A DNA stretch of 38,224 nucleotides, taken from positions 1 to 38,224 of IMG/VR virus record IMGVR_UViG_3300037069_000529; one strand, given 5' to 3'. The DNA comes from a virus. The position numbers and the translations under genes were made by a program. Below are positions 1 through 6,731 of this stretch, piece by piece (the first letter of the stretch is position 1; each line of letters starts with the position of its first letter). The notes below the pieces were generated by a model, which did not search any database, had not been told where the DNA came from, and was given only the letters and a program-made list of their open reading frames with translations.

Positions 1-2
1 AG

Positions 3-104
3 TCACTCGAGCAGTTCACGCCGATGGCCCAGTATTTCCAAGCACAGATAAAGACCGTTATGGGCCGCCCAGCTATGAGTGGTCCCGGCGCACCGGGCAA
101 GACG
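3..104. repeat. Terminal redundancy, left copy
   Basis: These 102 bases are identical to 38123-38224. The reading frame of the portal gene runs through both copies and joins perfectly, so the repeat is best explained as the overlap left when a circular or circularly permuted genome was assembled. The first two bases (ag versus gt in the right copy) differ, as expected at a ragged contig edge. Confidence 0.95.
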
Positions 105-626
105 GCTCCGGGCGTTGAGGCGAGCCAGCAGGTTCAGGATAACGCCGTTAATCAGGTGACGAAAATCCTTGAGAACTTCCTACGCCAGTACGCGCTGGTC
201 GCGCTCGACACCCTGCTCTCAGAGCAGGAGGGCATTGACCTCATCATCGTTGACGATGAAACCAAGAACGCCATCAACGACCTACGCCCCGGTACCATCG
301 GTGCCGACAACAAGATCGAGATGGACTGGCAGCGCTTCTACGAGGCTGTCGAGACATGGAGTGCCGAGGTAACGGTCAGTCTCAGTTCCGACCAGATCAA
401 CGCCAAGAAGCGCGCCGACCTACAGGATATGCTGGTGGTACTGGCTCAGAACGCACAAGAGCTTGGCCCGGCTGCGGTCCAAAAGGTTCAGGAGATTACG
501 AACATGCTGCTGCAAGACCAAGTACCTATGGTGGGGACACTTCCCTCCAGTGGTGCAGCCCCAATGGCACCCGCGCAGATGGCCGCTCCGCTGCCTCAAA
601 ACCCAGCTGTCGGCGTCACGCAATAA
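3..626 (+). CDS. Portal protein, C-terminal part (continues from 36974-38224)
   Basis: This is the 3' part of the portal gene whose start lies at 36974. The codon frame at base 3 (S-L-E-Q-F-T-P-M) is the same as at 38123, and joining the pieces gives about 590 aa, a normal size for a podoviral portal. This part is rich in polar helices (residues around QVQDNAVNQVTKILENFLRQ) and ends in a flexible Pro/Ala/Gln tail. In the family the C-terminal region forms the crown or barrel of the dodecameric ring. The ATG at 24 is internal and not a real start. Next downstream is a short spacer with a promoter, then the scaffold operon. Confidence 0.85.
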   Translation, partial: SLEQFTPMAQYFQAQIKTVMGRPAMSGPGAPGKTAPGVEASQQVQDNAVNQVTKILENFLRQYALVALDTLLSEQEGIDLIIVDDETKNAINDLRPGTIGADNKIEMDWQRFYEAVETWSAEVTVSLSSDQINAKKRADLQDMLVVLAQNAQELGPAAVQKVQEITNMLLQDQVPMVGTLPSSGAAPMAPAQMAAPLPQNPAVGVTQ

Positions 627-631
627 AATGC

Positions 632-661
632 TTGCGCTTTAGGTAGCTGACGTGCTACGAT
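632..661 (+). promoter_or_regulatory. Sigma-70-like promoter, extended -10
   Basis: TTGCGC at 632-637, an 18-bp spacer and TACGAT at 656-661 preceded by TGC (extended -10). The -10 overlaps CGTGCTAC (651-658), which together with GCAACACG (663-670) forms a 20-bp quasi-palindrome also present at 22621-22639. The ATG of the next gene is 9 bp beyond the -10 with no ribosome site visible, so the transcript may be leaderless. Confidence 0.5.
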
Positions 662-670
662 TGCAACACG

Positions 671-994
671 ATGAGTTATATAGACCCTGAGGAGAATGTG
701 CCGGTACGAAGTTTCTTCGACCCGACCGAACTCGCTGAAGACAAACGCTTTACCAAAGATGAAGAAGATGAGCGTACCCTCCGCCAGATTTACAAGGTAC
801 TGAAAGAGGGTATGGACGGGCTAGACCAGTGGCACGCATTCTCTGACGGCCACCGTCAGCTGTCCGAGCTAAAACTTAAGCAGGATATTCACGCGCACCA
901 GATTGCTGCCGCGATTATTGCGCCTGCGCTAGAGGCGGCGGAACAGGCGCTCGCTACTGTGGACGAAAAATTTAGACAAAGGAATAAGAAATAA
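671..994 (+). CDS. Small head-module protein of unknown function
   Basis: A 107-aa, charged, mostly helical protein. Acidic N-terminal half (DPEENVPV, KDEEDERTL), then amphipathic helices with an Ala-rich stretch (AAAIIAPALEAAEQAL) and a basic tail. It lies between portal and scaffold and overlaps the scaffold start by one base (TAATG). I do not recognise the family; position suggests a head-assembly accessory. No Shine-Dalgarno precedes its ATG, which sits 9 bp after a -10 box, so translation from a leaderless mRNA is plausible. Confidence 0.7.
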   Translation: MSYIDPEENVPVRSFFDPTELAEDKRFTKDEEDERTLRQIYKVLKEGMDGLDQWHAFSDGHRQLSELKLKQDIHAHQIAAAIIAPALEAAEQALATVDEKFRQRNKK

Positions 995-2142
995 TGGAAG
1001 ATTTATTTGCAGCAATCCAACCGGGTAACGACGCAGGCACGCCTACGCCGCCAGCACCAGAGCCACCAACACCGGAAGTCCCAGAGCTACCAGCGAATAC
1101 CGCCGAGCAGGTAAACGCCGAGGAAAAAGCCGACGAGGACGAATGGGGTGACGCAATTGATAATATTTTTCCCGGCTTACAAAAATCACAGGAGGAAGAT
1201 AATGGGCAAGTTGACGCTACGAAAAAGTCTGAAGAAGCTGGCGCGGACAAAGGGGCTAACGAAAAAGCGAAATCTAACGAGGACGCAGGAAAATCCGGAG
1301 AAGATGGCGAGGAGGAAAGCGCTGACGGAACGGAAGAAGTATCTGGAGAAGATGAACAAACTGGCCCCCCAGAACTATCTGCCAGCGATCGGCAAGAACT
1401 AGAGCAGAGCGTTAAGTCTGAAATCTCGCAGAAGATGTTTACAGAGGAAATCAACGGTAAGCCCTTTATCGCGACCCCTGACGGCTCTAAGTATGGATTA
1501 GACGCCAATGGTCGTCCTGTCCTCGCCGACGCCGACGGCGACCCGATACGCGGTATCGACGACGTGATGAAGCTCGTCAACCCACGCACCGGCCAGCCAT
1601 TCACTGAGGAACAGGCCGGTATGTGGCTGCTTAACGCTAACCAGAACATGCGCGAGAACCTGAACGAGATGAGCAACCAGATCAACGAGATCGCCTCTAC
1701 CGGTATCACCATGAAAGAGGAAAGCGAAGCCGTCGCATGGCAGTACGGTGAACTGCTCAAGGCTATGCCCGATCTGCAAAAAGACCTCTGGGCCGACTAC
1801 GAAAAAACACTCGTCAAGGACCCTAAGACCGGTATCGTCACTAAGGCCCCGATCTCACTTCAGAAGTTCTACGAGCGGGCGCTCACGCCTTACGCAGAAC
1901 TGGCCCAAAAGCTAGAAACAGATACGGGAAACCCACAGCAAAGTCCCAACACGCGACAAGCCCCCGTGACGCCCCAAGCACCAGACCGGTCGTCTCAGGA
2001 GCAGGCTAGGCAGCAACGTCGCCAAGACCGTTCCGACATCTACGGAGGCGGCAAGGTCGATGACGCGACGGACGATGACAAGGAGTGGGGTGCGGCTGCG
2101 TCAGCTGTATTCGGCGATCAATTAAATGGATTAAGGAGGTAG
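994..2142 (+). CDS. Putative capsid scaffolding protein
   Basis: 382 aa. The N-terminal 130 residues are very acidic and low in complexity (Pro/Glu/Asp/Lys-rich), followed by a helical region with probable coiled coil (around LLNANQNMRENLNEMSNQINEI) and a Gln/Arg/Asp-rich C-terminal tail (SSQEQARQQRRQDRSD). This composition, together with the place directly after portal, is typical of podoviral scaffolding proteins, which guide procapsid assembly and leave before or during DNA packaging. AAGGAATAAGAAATA precedes the ATG. The assignment rests on composition and synteny, not on a diagnostic motif. Confidence 0.7.
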   Translation: MEDLFAAIQPGNDAGTPTPPAPEPPTPEVPELPANTAEQVNAEEKADEDEWGDAIDNIFPGLQKSQEEDNGQVDATKKSEEAGADKGANEKAKSNEDAGKSGEDGEEESADGTEEVSGEDEQTGPPELSASDRQELEQSVKSEISQKMFTEEINGKPFIATPDGSKYGLDANGRPVLADADGDPIRGIDDVMKLVNPRTGQPFTEEQAGMWLLNANQNMRENLNEMSNQINEIASTGITMKEESEAVAWQYGELLKAMPDLQKDLWADYEKTLVKDPKTGIVTKAPISLQKFYERALTPYAELAQKLETDTGNPQQSPNTRQAPVTPQAPDRSSQEQARQQRRQDRSDIYGGGKVDDATDDDKEWGAAASAVFGDQLNGLRR

Positions 2143-2146
2143 AGAT

Positions 2147-2377
2147 ATGGCAGAATTAACTTTTGGTCAAAAAGCTGTGGGGCTGACGTTCAACCCTAGC
2201 GGTGACGAAGCAGTTATTAAAATTAAGCAGGGTTGTGCTGATCTCATTGACCAGCTCGACACACTCCGCAGTACCACCGCTGATGGTGAGGTCAAGCGCA
2301 TGTGTGCCGTAGCGATCACTGAACTACAAACCGCGCAAATGTGGGGCGTCAAAGCCGTCACTTGGGAGACAAACTAA
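2147..2377 (+). CDS. acb2-like: Acb2/Tad1-type hairpin protein (putative cyclic-nucleotide sponge)
   Basis: 76 aa. The pattern is that of the small phage Acb2 family: FNPSGDEAV near residue 15, IKQGCADLIDQLDTLR, then AITELQTAQMWGVKAVTW at the C-terminus. Known Acb2 proteins are hexamers of helical hairpins that bind cyclic di- and trinucleotides made by CBASS or Thoeris-type defences and so stop host abortive signalling. Here the gene has a perfect ribosome site (AAGGAGGT) and overlaps the next gene by one base (TAATG). Unusually, it sits among head genes rather than in the early region. Family membership is from remembered motif similarity; ligand binding is inferred. Confidence 0.65.
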   Translation: MAELTFGQKAVGLTFNPSGDEAVIKIKQGCADLIDQLDTLRSTTADGEVKRMCAVAITELQTAQMWGVKAVTWETN

Positions 2378-2865
2378 TGCCACTAAACTGGGTAAACATT
2401 CGCACCGGACTAAAGACAGTCGCGGAAACTGAGCCGCAAATCGCCGCTCTATGGGCGAGTTCAGATCACTCACCAAACATCACACAGGGTCAGGACTTCG
2501 GTTGGCGTCTCGCACCAGAGGTCGTCGTAGAGATGAAGCAGATCATGGCCGACCTGCCAATGCTTGAACGTATCGCTGCGCGCTTCAAAAAGGGCGTCGA
2601 AGACTTAGGCGAGATCGATATTCTTCACTGGATTAGCAACAAGACGACGATGGACGCGGCACCGACAGTAGATGTTAGCGACTTCGCTGATGACTACGAT
2701 CGCCAAGTTCGGCTGCTTGAGGGCAAGCCAGAAGCCGGTATCGCCGCTGCGCCTATGACGGACGAGGAACTGCTCGCTGAGCTTGCAAGCCGCGGATTGG
2801 CCGCCCCAACTGCCACAACTGTGAAAAAAACTACGGATACTAAGACTACCGGTCCTGTAAAATAG
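2377..2865 (+). CDS. Head-module protein with Thr/Lys-rich tail, unknown function
   Basis: 162 aa, starting at the ATG that overlaps the previous stop (TAATG). The body is helical and mildly acidic. It contains the segment MTDEELLAELASRGL near residue 125, which resembles the short helical motif at the end of many small phage proteins. The last 20 residues are Thr/Lys-rich (TATTVKKTTDTKTTGPVK). The Thr tail is shared in style with three other proteins of this phage. No family recognised; position between scaffold/Acb2-like and a Thr-rich protein suggests a virion or head-assembly part. Confidence 0.7.
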   Translation: MPLNWVNIRTGLKTVAETEPQIAALWASSDHSPNITQGQDFGWRLAPEVVVEMKQIMADLPMLERIAARFKKGVEDLGEIDILHWISNKTTMDAAPTVDVSDFADDYDRQVRLLEGKPEAGIAAAPMTDEELLAELASRGLAAPTATTVKKTTDTKTTGPVK

Positions 2866-2895
2866 GAAACGTTAATTAACGAAAAGGAGGCTATT

Positions 2896-3219
2896 ATGGC
2901 TGACGAACAAGAAACAACAACGACCACTAGCACAAGCACCACCACTACGACTACTGGCAATCCTAGCACCACTCAGAATAACTCGAGCACACTAACTGTT
3001 GAGCCAGCTATGCCGACTGATATGGTTCCAAGCAACGCGAAGCCTGCCGGTTCCGCCAGCATGGGTGTCGCTGAGCCAGCGAACGACCCAACAACGAACG
3101 ACGATCTTCAGACCGCCGACGAGCGCATTGCCTCAGCACGCGCGACCGCCATGGCTAACCACGCTGTCGATCACCCGGAGAGCACCGGCGAAACATCTAC
3201 CGAAGAAGAAGTCGCTTAG
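2896..3219 (+). CDS. Thr-rich low-complexity protein, probable virion component
   Basis: 107 aa. After MADEQE comes a tract of about 15 residues that are almost all Thr with a few Ser, followed by Asn/Ser/Pro-rich disordered sequence and an acidic end (STEEEVA). The Thr codons are mixed (ACA, ACG, ACC, ACT), so the protein tract, not a DNA slippage repeat, is being kept. A strong ribosome site (AAGGAGG) precedes it. Its stop codon overlaps the stop of the convergent terminase gene (3216-3219). The function is unknown; Thr tracts of this kind are typical O-glycosylation substrates. Confidence 0.7.
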   Translation: MADEQETTTTTSTSTTTTTTGNPSTTQNNSSTLTVEPAMPTDMVPSNAKPAGSASMGVAEPANDPTTNDDLQTADERIASARATAMANHAVDHPESTGETSTEEEVA

Positions 3220-4574
3220 TAACGCGACCACTGGGGGGCGACATTAACAGTGTCGCTCTCATAGGTGTAAAACTGATCTTCCGGACTGTATAAAAACAGT
3301 CCGGTTTTTTCATCAAACTCATCTTCGATTGCCTTGAACATATAGCGGTGCGCGTCGGCGGCGTGGCTCACGCTCTTGTGTTCCGGCCCCATGTAGTCAC
3401 CTGTCAGTGCATTATACTTACGTTTATAGAGACGGAGCTTTCGTATCAGATCTTCAGTCGTGGCCTGATTAAACTCTGTCTGAGCAGTGCGCCCGACGGC
3501 CCGTTTAATGCCCTCCTCTTTCAACTCACGCCGGAGGACACTACTGTTAGGCAGGCCAAGCTGTCTGATCTTCTCAACACGCTCGATGGCGTCACTATCG
3601 CGAACCGCGCCGTCATGTGGCAGGAAGTTCCACATGATGTTATACGGCTTCCCCTTGACGACTGAGACGGTGCTCTCGTAAGCGACGTTGTGTGTCTCGA
3701 AGTAGTCGATGACACGGGGGACCTTGTTGATGTACTGCCAAAAGGCGACGGCCAGCATATCGCTCATACCAAGGTCCCAGCTCGTAAAGGCAGGGTACGC
3801 CGGGTCGTAGGGGAAGCGGCCAATCCTGCCGTTTTGCAAGGCTATCGCGAGCGCCGGACCGTAGTAGCTGGTGGCGCTTACCTGTCCCCAGTCACACATG
3901 TACTCCTGACGCCACATGAAGTCGTTGCCGTTCTTGGCAATCGTCTCTTGGCGTAACTCCTCAAGTAGCTCGGCACTAAGGTAACGATCGGCGGTGATGA
4001 TACTAGCGTACTGCGTCTTTGGCCCCTTGGTCCAGTTAGCAAGCGCCCGGTCGAATAAAATCTTGAACGTACCACCCGAGATACCATCGATCTTCGGTGT
4101 GGACTGAAGAATAACCTGACCCCCGTTGACTGCGACGATCGGGCGGATAACGTCAAGCGCTGCACCCGGAATATCGACGAACTCAGAGAAGATGTAAAGC
4201 TTACCGTTCGCGCCACGCAGAGCGTCTGGGTCGGTGGCACCAAGGACTTGGAACGTCGAGCCGTTCTTAAGCGTGATACGCATGTTGTTGTTGTCGCGCG
4301 CGGCGACGAGGCTGACAGGTATGTGGTCGATCGTCTGCATACCGTCATTCTCAACGTTGTTCCAGAATGAGTTTTTACCCTGCTCCTTGGTCGGGAACAC
4401 GAGCACGACGTTCATCGGCTTCTCGACCATCTTCTTGACGGCGTACCCAAAGCAAGTAAAGTCCTTGCCACCACGACGCGACCAACAGAGGACGGCGAGT
4501 GATACCCCATTATCGAGGGCCGACAGCGCTTCGGCCTGATAGTTGCGAGGTTCAAAGTTTACGGGTATATTCAT
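3216..4574 (-). CDS. terL: Terminase large subunit
   Basis: 452 aa from the ATG at 4574, which overlaps the upstream AP2 gene as ATGA and has AGGA just before it; an in-frame extension to 4646 lies inside that gene and is rejected. The ATPase half has a Walker A-like CWSRRGGKD (residues 30-38), Walker B KLYIFSEF (125-132, Ser where Asp is usual, Glu131 as the likely catalytic base) and the coupling motif LQSTP (157-161). The nuclease half shows the RNase H-like acidic residues D267 (TSWDLG), D321 (LPHDGAVRD) and D407 (SHAADAHR). The enzyme packages DNA into the procapsid through the portal. It is encoded opposite to all other head genes. Confidence 0.93.
   Translation of the reverse strand: MNIPVNFEPRNYQAEALSALDNGVSLAVLCWSRRGGKDFTCFGYAVKKMVEKPMNVVLVFPTKEQGKNSFWNNVENDGMQTIDHIPVSLVAARDNNNMRITLKNGSTFQVLGATDPDALRGANGKLYIFSEFVDIPGAALDVIRPIVAVNGGQVILQSTPKIDGISGGTFKILFDRALANWTKGPKTQYASIITADRYLSAELLEELRQETIAKNGNDFMWRQEYMCDWGQVSATSYYGPALAIALQNGRIGRFPYDPAYPAFTSWDLGMSDMLAVAFWQYINKVPRVIDYFETHNVAYESTVSVVKGKPYNIMWNFLPHDGAVRDSDAIERVEKIRQLGLPNSSVLRRELKEEGIKRAVGRTAQTEFNQATTEDLIRKLRLYKRKYNALTGDYMGPEHKSVSHAADAHRYMFKAIEDEFDEKTGLFLYSPEDQFYTYESDTVNVAPQWSRY
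3281..3310 (+). terminator. Rho-independent terminator for the head operon, inside terL
   Basis: CCGGACTGT (3281-3289) and ACAGTCCGG (3296-3304) form a perfect 9-bp stem with a 6-nt loop, followed by six T (3305-3310) on the plus strand. It lies about 60 bp past the last plus-strand gene but within the 3' coding end of the convergent terminase gene, so one stretch serves as coding sequence on one strand and terminator on the other. Confidence 0.88.
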
Positions 4575-4783
4575 TCGATCATTCCTAAGAACTTTTCCTC
4601 GGCGCTCTTTCGGACCTTGATCGCCATGGTGAGGCTGACGAACCAACCGAGATGTATGCGCCGACTGTGTACTGTTATCGTAGCATGATAACGACGTTTT
4701 GCCTTATGGTAATATATTCCCGGCACGCCCACTTTATTGTCGGCGCGCACCCCTCTTGCGCTGTAACTGTTTTGATATGCCAT
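4571..4783 (-). CDS. Small AP2-domain DNA-binding protein upstream of terL
   Basis: 70 aa. Residues 17-66 match the layout of the AP2/ERF-type DNA-binding fold: VPGIYYHKAKRRYHATI (two beta strands), HSRRIHLGWF (third strand) and a C-terminal helix LTMAIKVRKSAEEKFLG. In phages such domains are usually attached to HNH homing endonucleases; here there is no nuclease part. The gene stands where a small terminase subunit would be expected and is coupled to terL by ATGA. It could be a DNA-recognition subunit for packaging, a relic of a homing endonuclease, or a regulator. No ribosome site is visible. Confidence 0.7.
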   Translation of the reverse strand: MAYQNSYSARGVRADNKVGVPGIYYHKAKRRYHATITVHSRRIHLGWFVSLTMAIKVRKSAEEKFLGMIE

Positions 4784-4794
4784 ACTTATGCTTG

Positions 4795-4823
4795 ATTATG
4801 CCACCCGCTTTGCTTGGCGTCTA
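4795..4823 (-). promoter_or_regulatory. Promoter for the AP2-terL cassette
   Basis: Read on the minus strand: TAGACG (4823-4818), 17-bp spacer ending in TGG, then CATAAT (4800-4795), an extended -10. The ATG at 4783 follows 11 nt after the -10 with no ribosome site, so a leaderless or nearly leaderless mRNA is possible. Its -35 overlaps that of the divergent capsid promoter. Confidence 0.45.
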
Positions 4824-4842
4824 GTACCATAGGCATTATGAT
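4814..4842 (+). promoter_or_regulatory. Promoter for the major capsid gene
   Basis: TTGGCG (4814-4819), exactly 17 bp, TATGAT (4837-4842). It precedes the capsid gene by about 57 bp, leaving a leader of about 50 nt with AAAGGGG before the ATG. It shares bases 4818-4819 of its -35 with the divergent minus-strand promoter, so RNA polymerase can probably occupy only one of the two at a time. Confidence 0.6.
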
Positions 4843-4899
4843 AAAGTCAAGAACACCAAAATTGTTCGATACATAAATTAACAAAGGGGTCAAAATATC

Positions 4900-5814
4900 A
4901 TGGCGTTTAGCTACGGTACAAAAACCGCCAACATTATGGATATTCCACTAGCGATCAGCTCAGTGGTCACACCTTATCTTGGCGACAACGGCTACAAGTT
5001 TGATGGCGTGAACTCAGTTCGCGTTCTTTCTGTAGCTGATGGAACCCTGTCGGACTACGACGAAACTAACGCAAGCACACCATTCGGTGCCGCTACGCTG
5101 GTCGTCCCGAACGAACAGGTCCTACAGTTGGCATACAACAAAGCTATGCTTTTGCGTATCCAGCGCACACAAATTCAGGACATTCCTGTTGGTCAGTTCG
5201 CAAAGCAGGTCGCTTTGCAGCAGGCTAACGATGTGTTTGTCCCTGCCCACGACGCATACTCGTTGGCAAAAATCTGGGCAGCTCGTCCAGCTGCTAACGT
5301 TGTTGCTCTTGACACTACCGACGTCGGTGGTGGAAACGGCGTCAGCGGTTACGCGCTTTCGTTCAGCAAGATGGTCAGCAAGGCCCGTACGAACGCTGGT
5401 GGTAACGTAAGCAATCTTATTGCTTGGGTTACATACACGTTCAAAGACACGGCCGGTGCTCAGATCAACTTCACCGGTTCTGAAGTTGGTTACGCTAACG
5501 GTAAGAACGGCTACCTCGGCAAGCTCGCTGGTGTACCAACGGTTGAAATTCCTGACAGCTACCTGTTCGCAGGTGTCCTCGCTCTCGTCGTAGACAAGCG
5601 TGCTGTCATCAACGTGACGCCTAAGATGGACCCTAAGGCTGGTGGTATGACTATCATCGACCCAGTACCGGGCTTCTCAGGTATCGAAATCCAGTTGCGC
5701 GACCGAAGCGACACGTTCGTTCTGAACAAGAAAGTCAACTCTGTTGCCTCCCTTGAGAACGCCGCAAGCACCACCACCAGCACAACTGCGACAACCGTAA
5801 CCGCTGGTCCTTAG
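4900..5814 (+). CDS. Major capsid protein (HK97-like fold expected)
   Basis: 304 aa. The size, position downstream of portal and scaffold, own promoter and composition fit a major coat protein. There are regular beta-rich segments (VRVLSVADGTLSDYD, ATLVVPNEQVLQLAYNKAMLL), a helix resembling the spine helix (PVGQFAKQVALQQANDVF), the motif KLAGVPTVEIPDSYL, and the near-C-terminal VINVTPKMDPKAGG, all common in HK97-fold coats. The last 16 residues (289-304) are a Ser/Thr tail, ASTTTSTTATTVTAGP, beyond the expected fold. A glycosyltransferase gene follows after 17 bp, making this tail a candidate glycosylation site on the capsid surface. Confidence 0.85.
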   Translation: MAFSYGTKTANIMDIPLAISSVVTPYLGDNGYKFDGVNSVRVLSVADGTLSDYDETNASTPFGAATLVVPNEQVLQLAYNKAMLLRIQRTQIQDIPVGQFAKQVALQQANDVFVPAHDAYSLAKIWAARPAANVVALDTTDVGGGNGVSGYALSFSKMVSKARTNAGGNVSNLIAWVTYTFKDTAGAQINFTGSEVGYANGKNGYLGKLAGVPTVEIPDSYLFAGVLALVVDKRAVINVTPKMDPKAGGMTIIDPVPGFSGIEIQLRDRSDTFVLNKKVNSVASLENAASTTTSTTATTVTAGP

Positions 5815-5831
5815 TCCTTAAGGGTCTAACG

Positions 5832-6713
5832 GTGAAAGTAATATTGGCGCAGCCCTCTATCCCCCGGTTCAGCTGGGAGCTAGAGGTGCTGCTTACCAAT
5901 ATTCGTCAGTTCACTGACATGGAAGTGATCTTGCTTTTCAGTAAGCCACACGACTACGACAAGTCCGTACCTCAACATTTGGTTCGCAAATACCAAGGGG
6001 TGCGGGCTTTCGTCTATGAGGATAACCGCTTTGATAAGAGTTACATTCCCTCAATCCGGCCCTACCTGTGGTGGCAGTACCTCAAGGCAGACCCGGCGCG
6101 CGAGAATGAAACGTACTTTTACATCGACAGCGACGTGATATTCCGCGAGTGGCCCGACTTCAGTGCCATGCAAGTAAACGCCCTGCACTGGGCCGGGTCC
6201 AACTGCGATAGCTACATCGGTTACGACTACCTGAAACAGGTGACGCAGGGAGACGCGATCATCGGACGCATGGCTAGCTACTGCGGTATCGAGCCAAAGC
6301 AGATGATCGGCGTGCCCGGCATTGGCGCACAGCTCGTGATCGCTAACCCGACCGCGGAGATGTGGCAGAAGTCGTACAACCGAAGCAATATACTCTGGCA
6401 CTACCTCGACGGAGTGAACAGTAATATCCAGAAATGGACGGCGGAGATGTGGGCACAGCTTTGGACGTGGGTAGAGCATGGTATCACGCTCGACATGCCC
6501 GACGAACTGAACTTTTGCTGGGCCACCGACCCACTCGATAGGTGGGAGAACACAAAAATTATGCACAACTCGGGCGTCACAGAGGACACCGGCAAGCTAT
6601 TCTTCAAAGGCAAGTATCGGGACTACACCCCATTCGGCGAAGACTTCAGCTGGGTTGATACAAAAAAGTGTTCAAGAAAATATGTAGACGCAATAGAAAA
6701 GGTGATACGATAA
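5832..6713 (+). CDS. GT-A-fold glycosyltransferase
   Basis: 293 aa from a GTG start with AAGGG 8 nt upstream. The N-terminal half has a nucleotide-binding fold pattern (VILAQPSIPRFSWELEVLL) and the metal- and nucleotide-sugar-binding DXD motif YFYIDSDVIF (DSD, residues 99-101). The arrangement resembles GT8-like or capsule-type sugar transferases. No signal peptide or membrane segment, so it acts in the cytoplasm. It is encoded between the capsid and fibre genes, probably on the capsid transcript, which argues for modification of virion proteins during assembly rather than of host surface sugars. Acceptor and sugar are unknown; Thr-rich phage proteins are the obvious candidates. Confidence 0.8.
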   Translation: MKVILAQPSIPRFSWELEVLLTNIRQFTDMEVILLFSKPHDYDKSVPQHLVRKYQGVRAFVYEDNRFDKSYIPSIRPYLWWQYLKADPARENETYFYIDSDVIFREWPDFSAMQVNALHWAGSNCDSYIGYDYLKQVTQGDAIIGRMASYCGIEPKQMIGVPGIGAQLVIANPTAEMWQKSYNRSNILWHYLDGVNSNIQKWTAEMWAQLWTWVEHGITLDMPDELNFCWATDPLDRWENTKIMHNSGVTEDTGKLFFKGKYRDYTPFGEDFSWVDTKKCSRKYVDAIEKVIR

Positions 6714-6731
6714 CCATAAGGAATAACAAAA

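Noticed and set aside
3-104. Genuine direct terminal repeat as in T7-like phages
   Set aside because: It lies inside the portal gene, which is intact only after merging the copies; an assembly overlap explains it better.
972-1760. 262-codon open frame on the minus strand opposite the scaffold gene
   Set aside because: Ser-rich sequence caused by the Glu/Asp codons of the scaffold read backwards; no start signal or family pattern.
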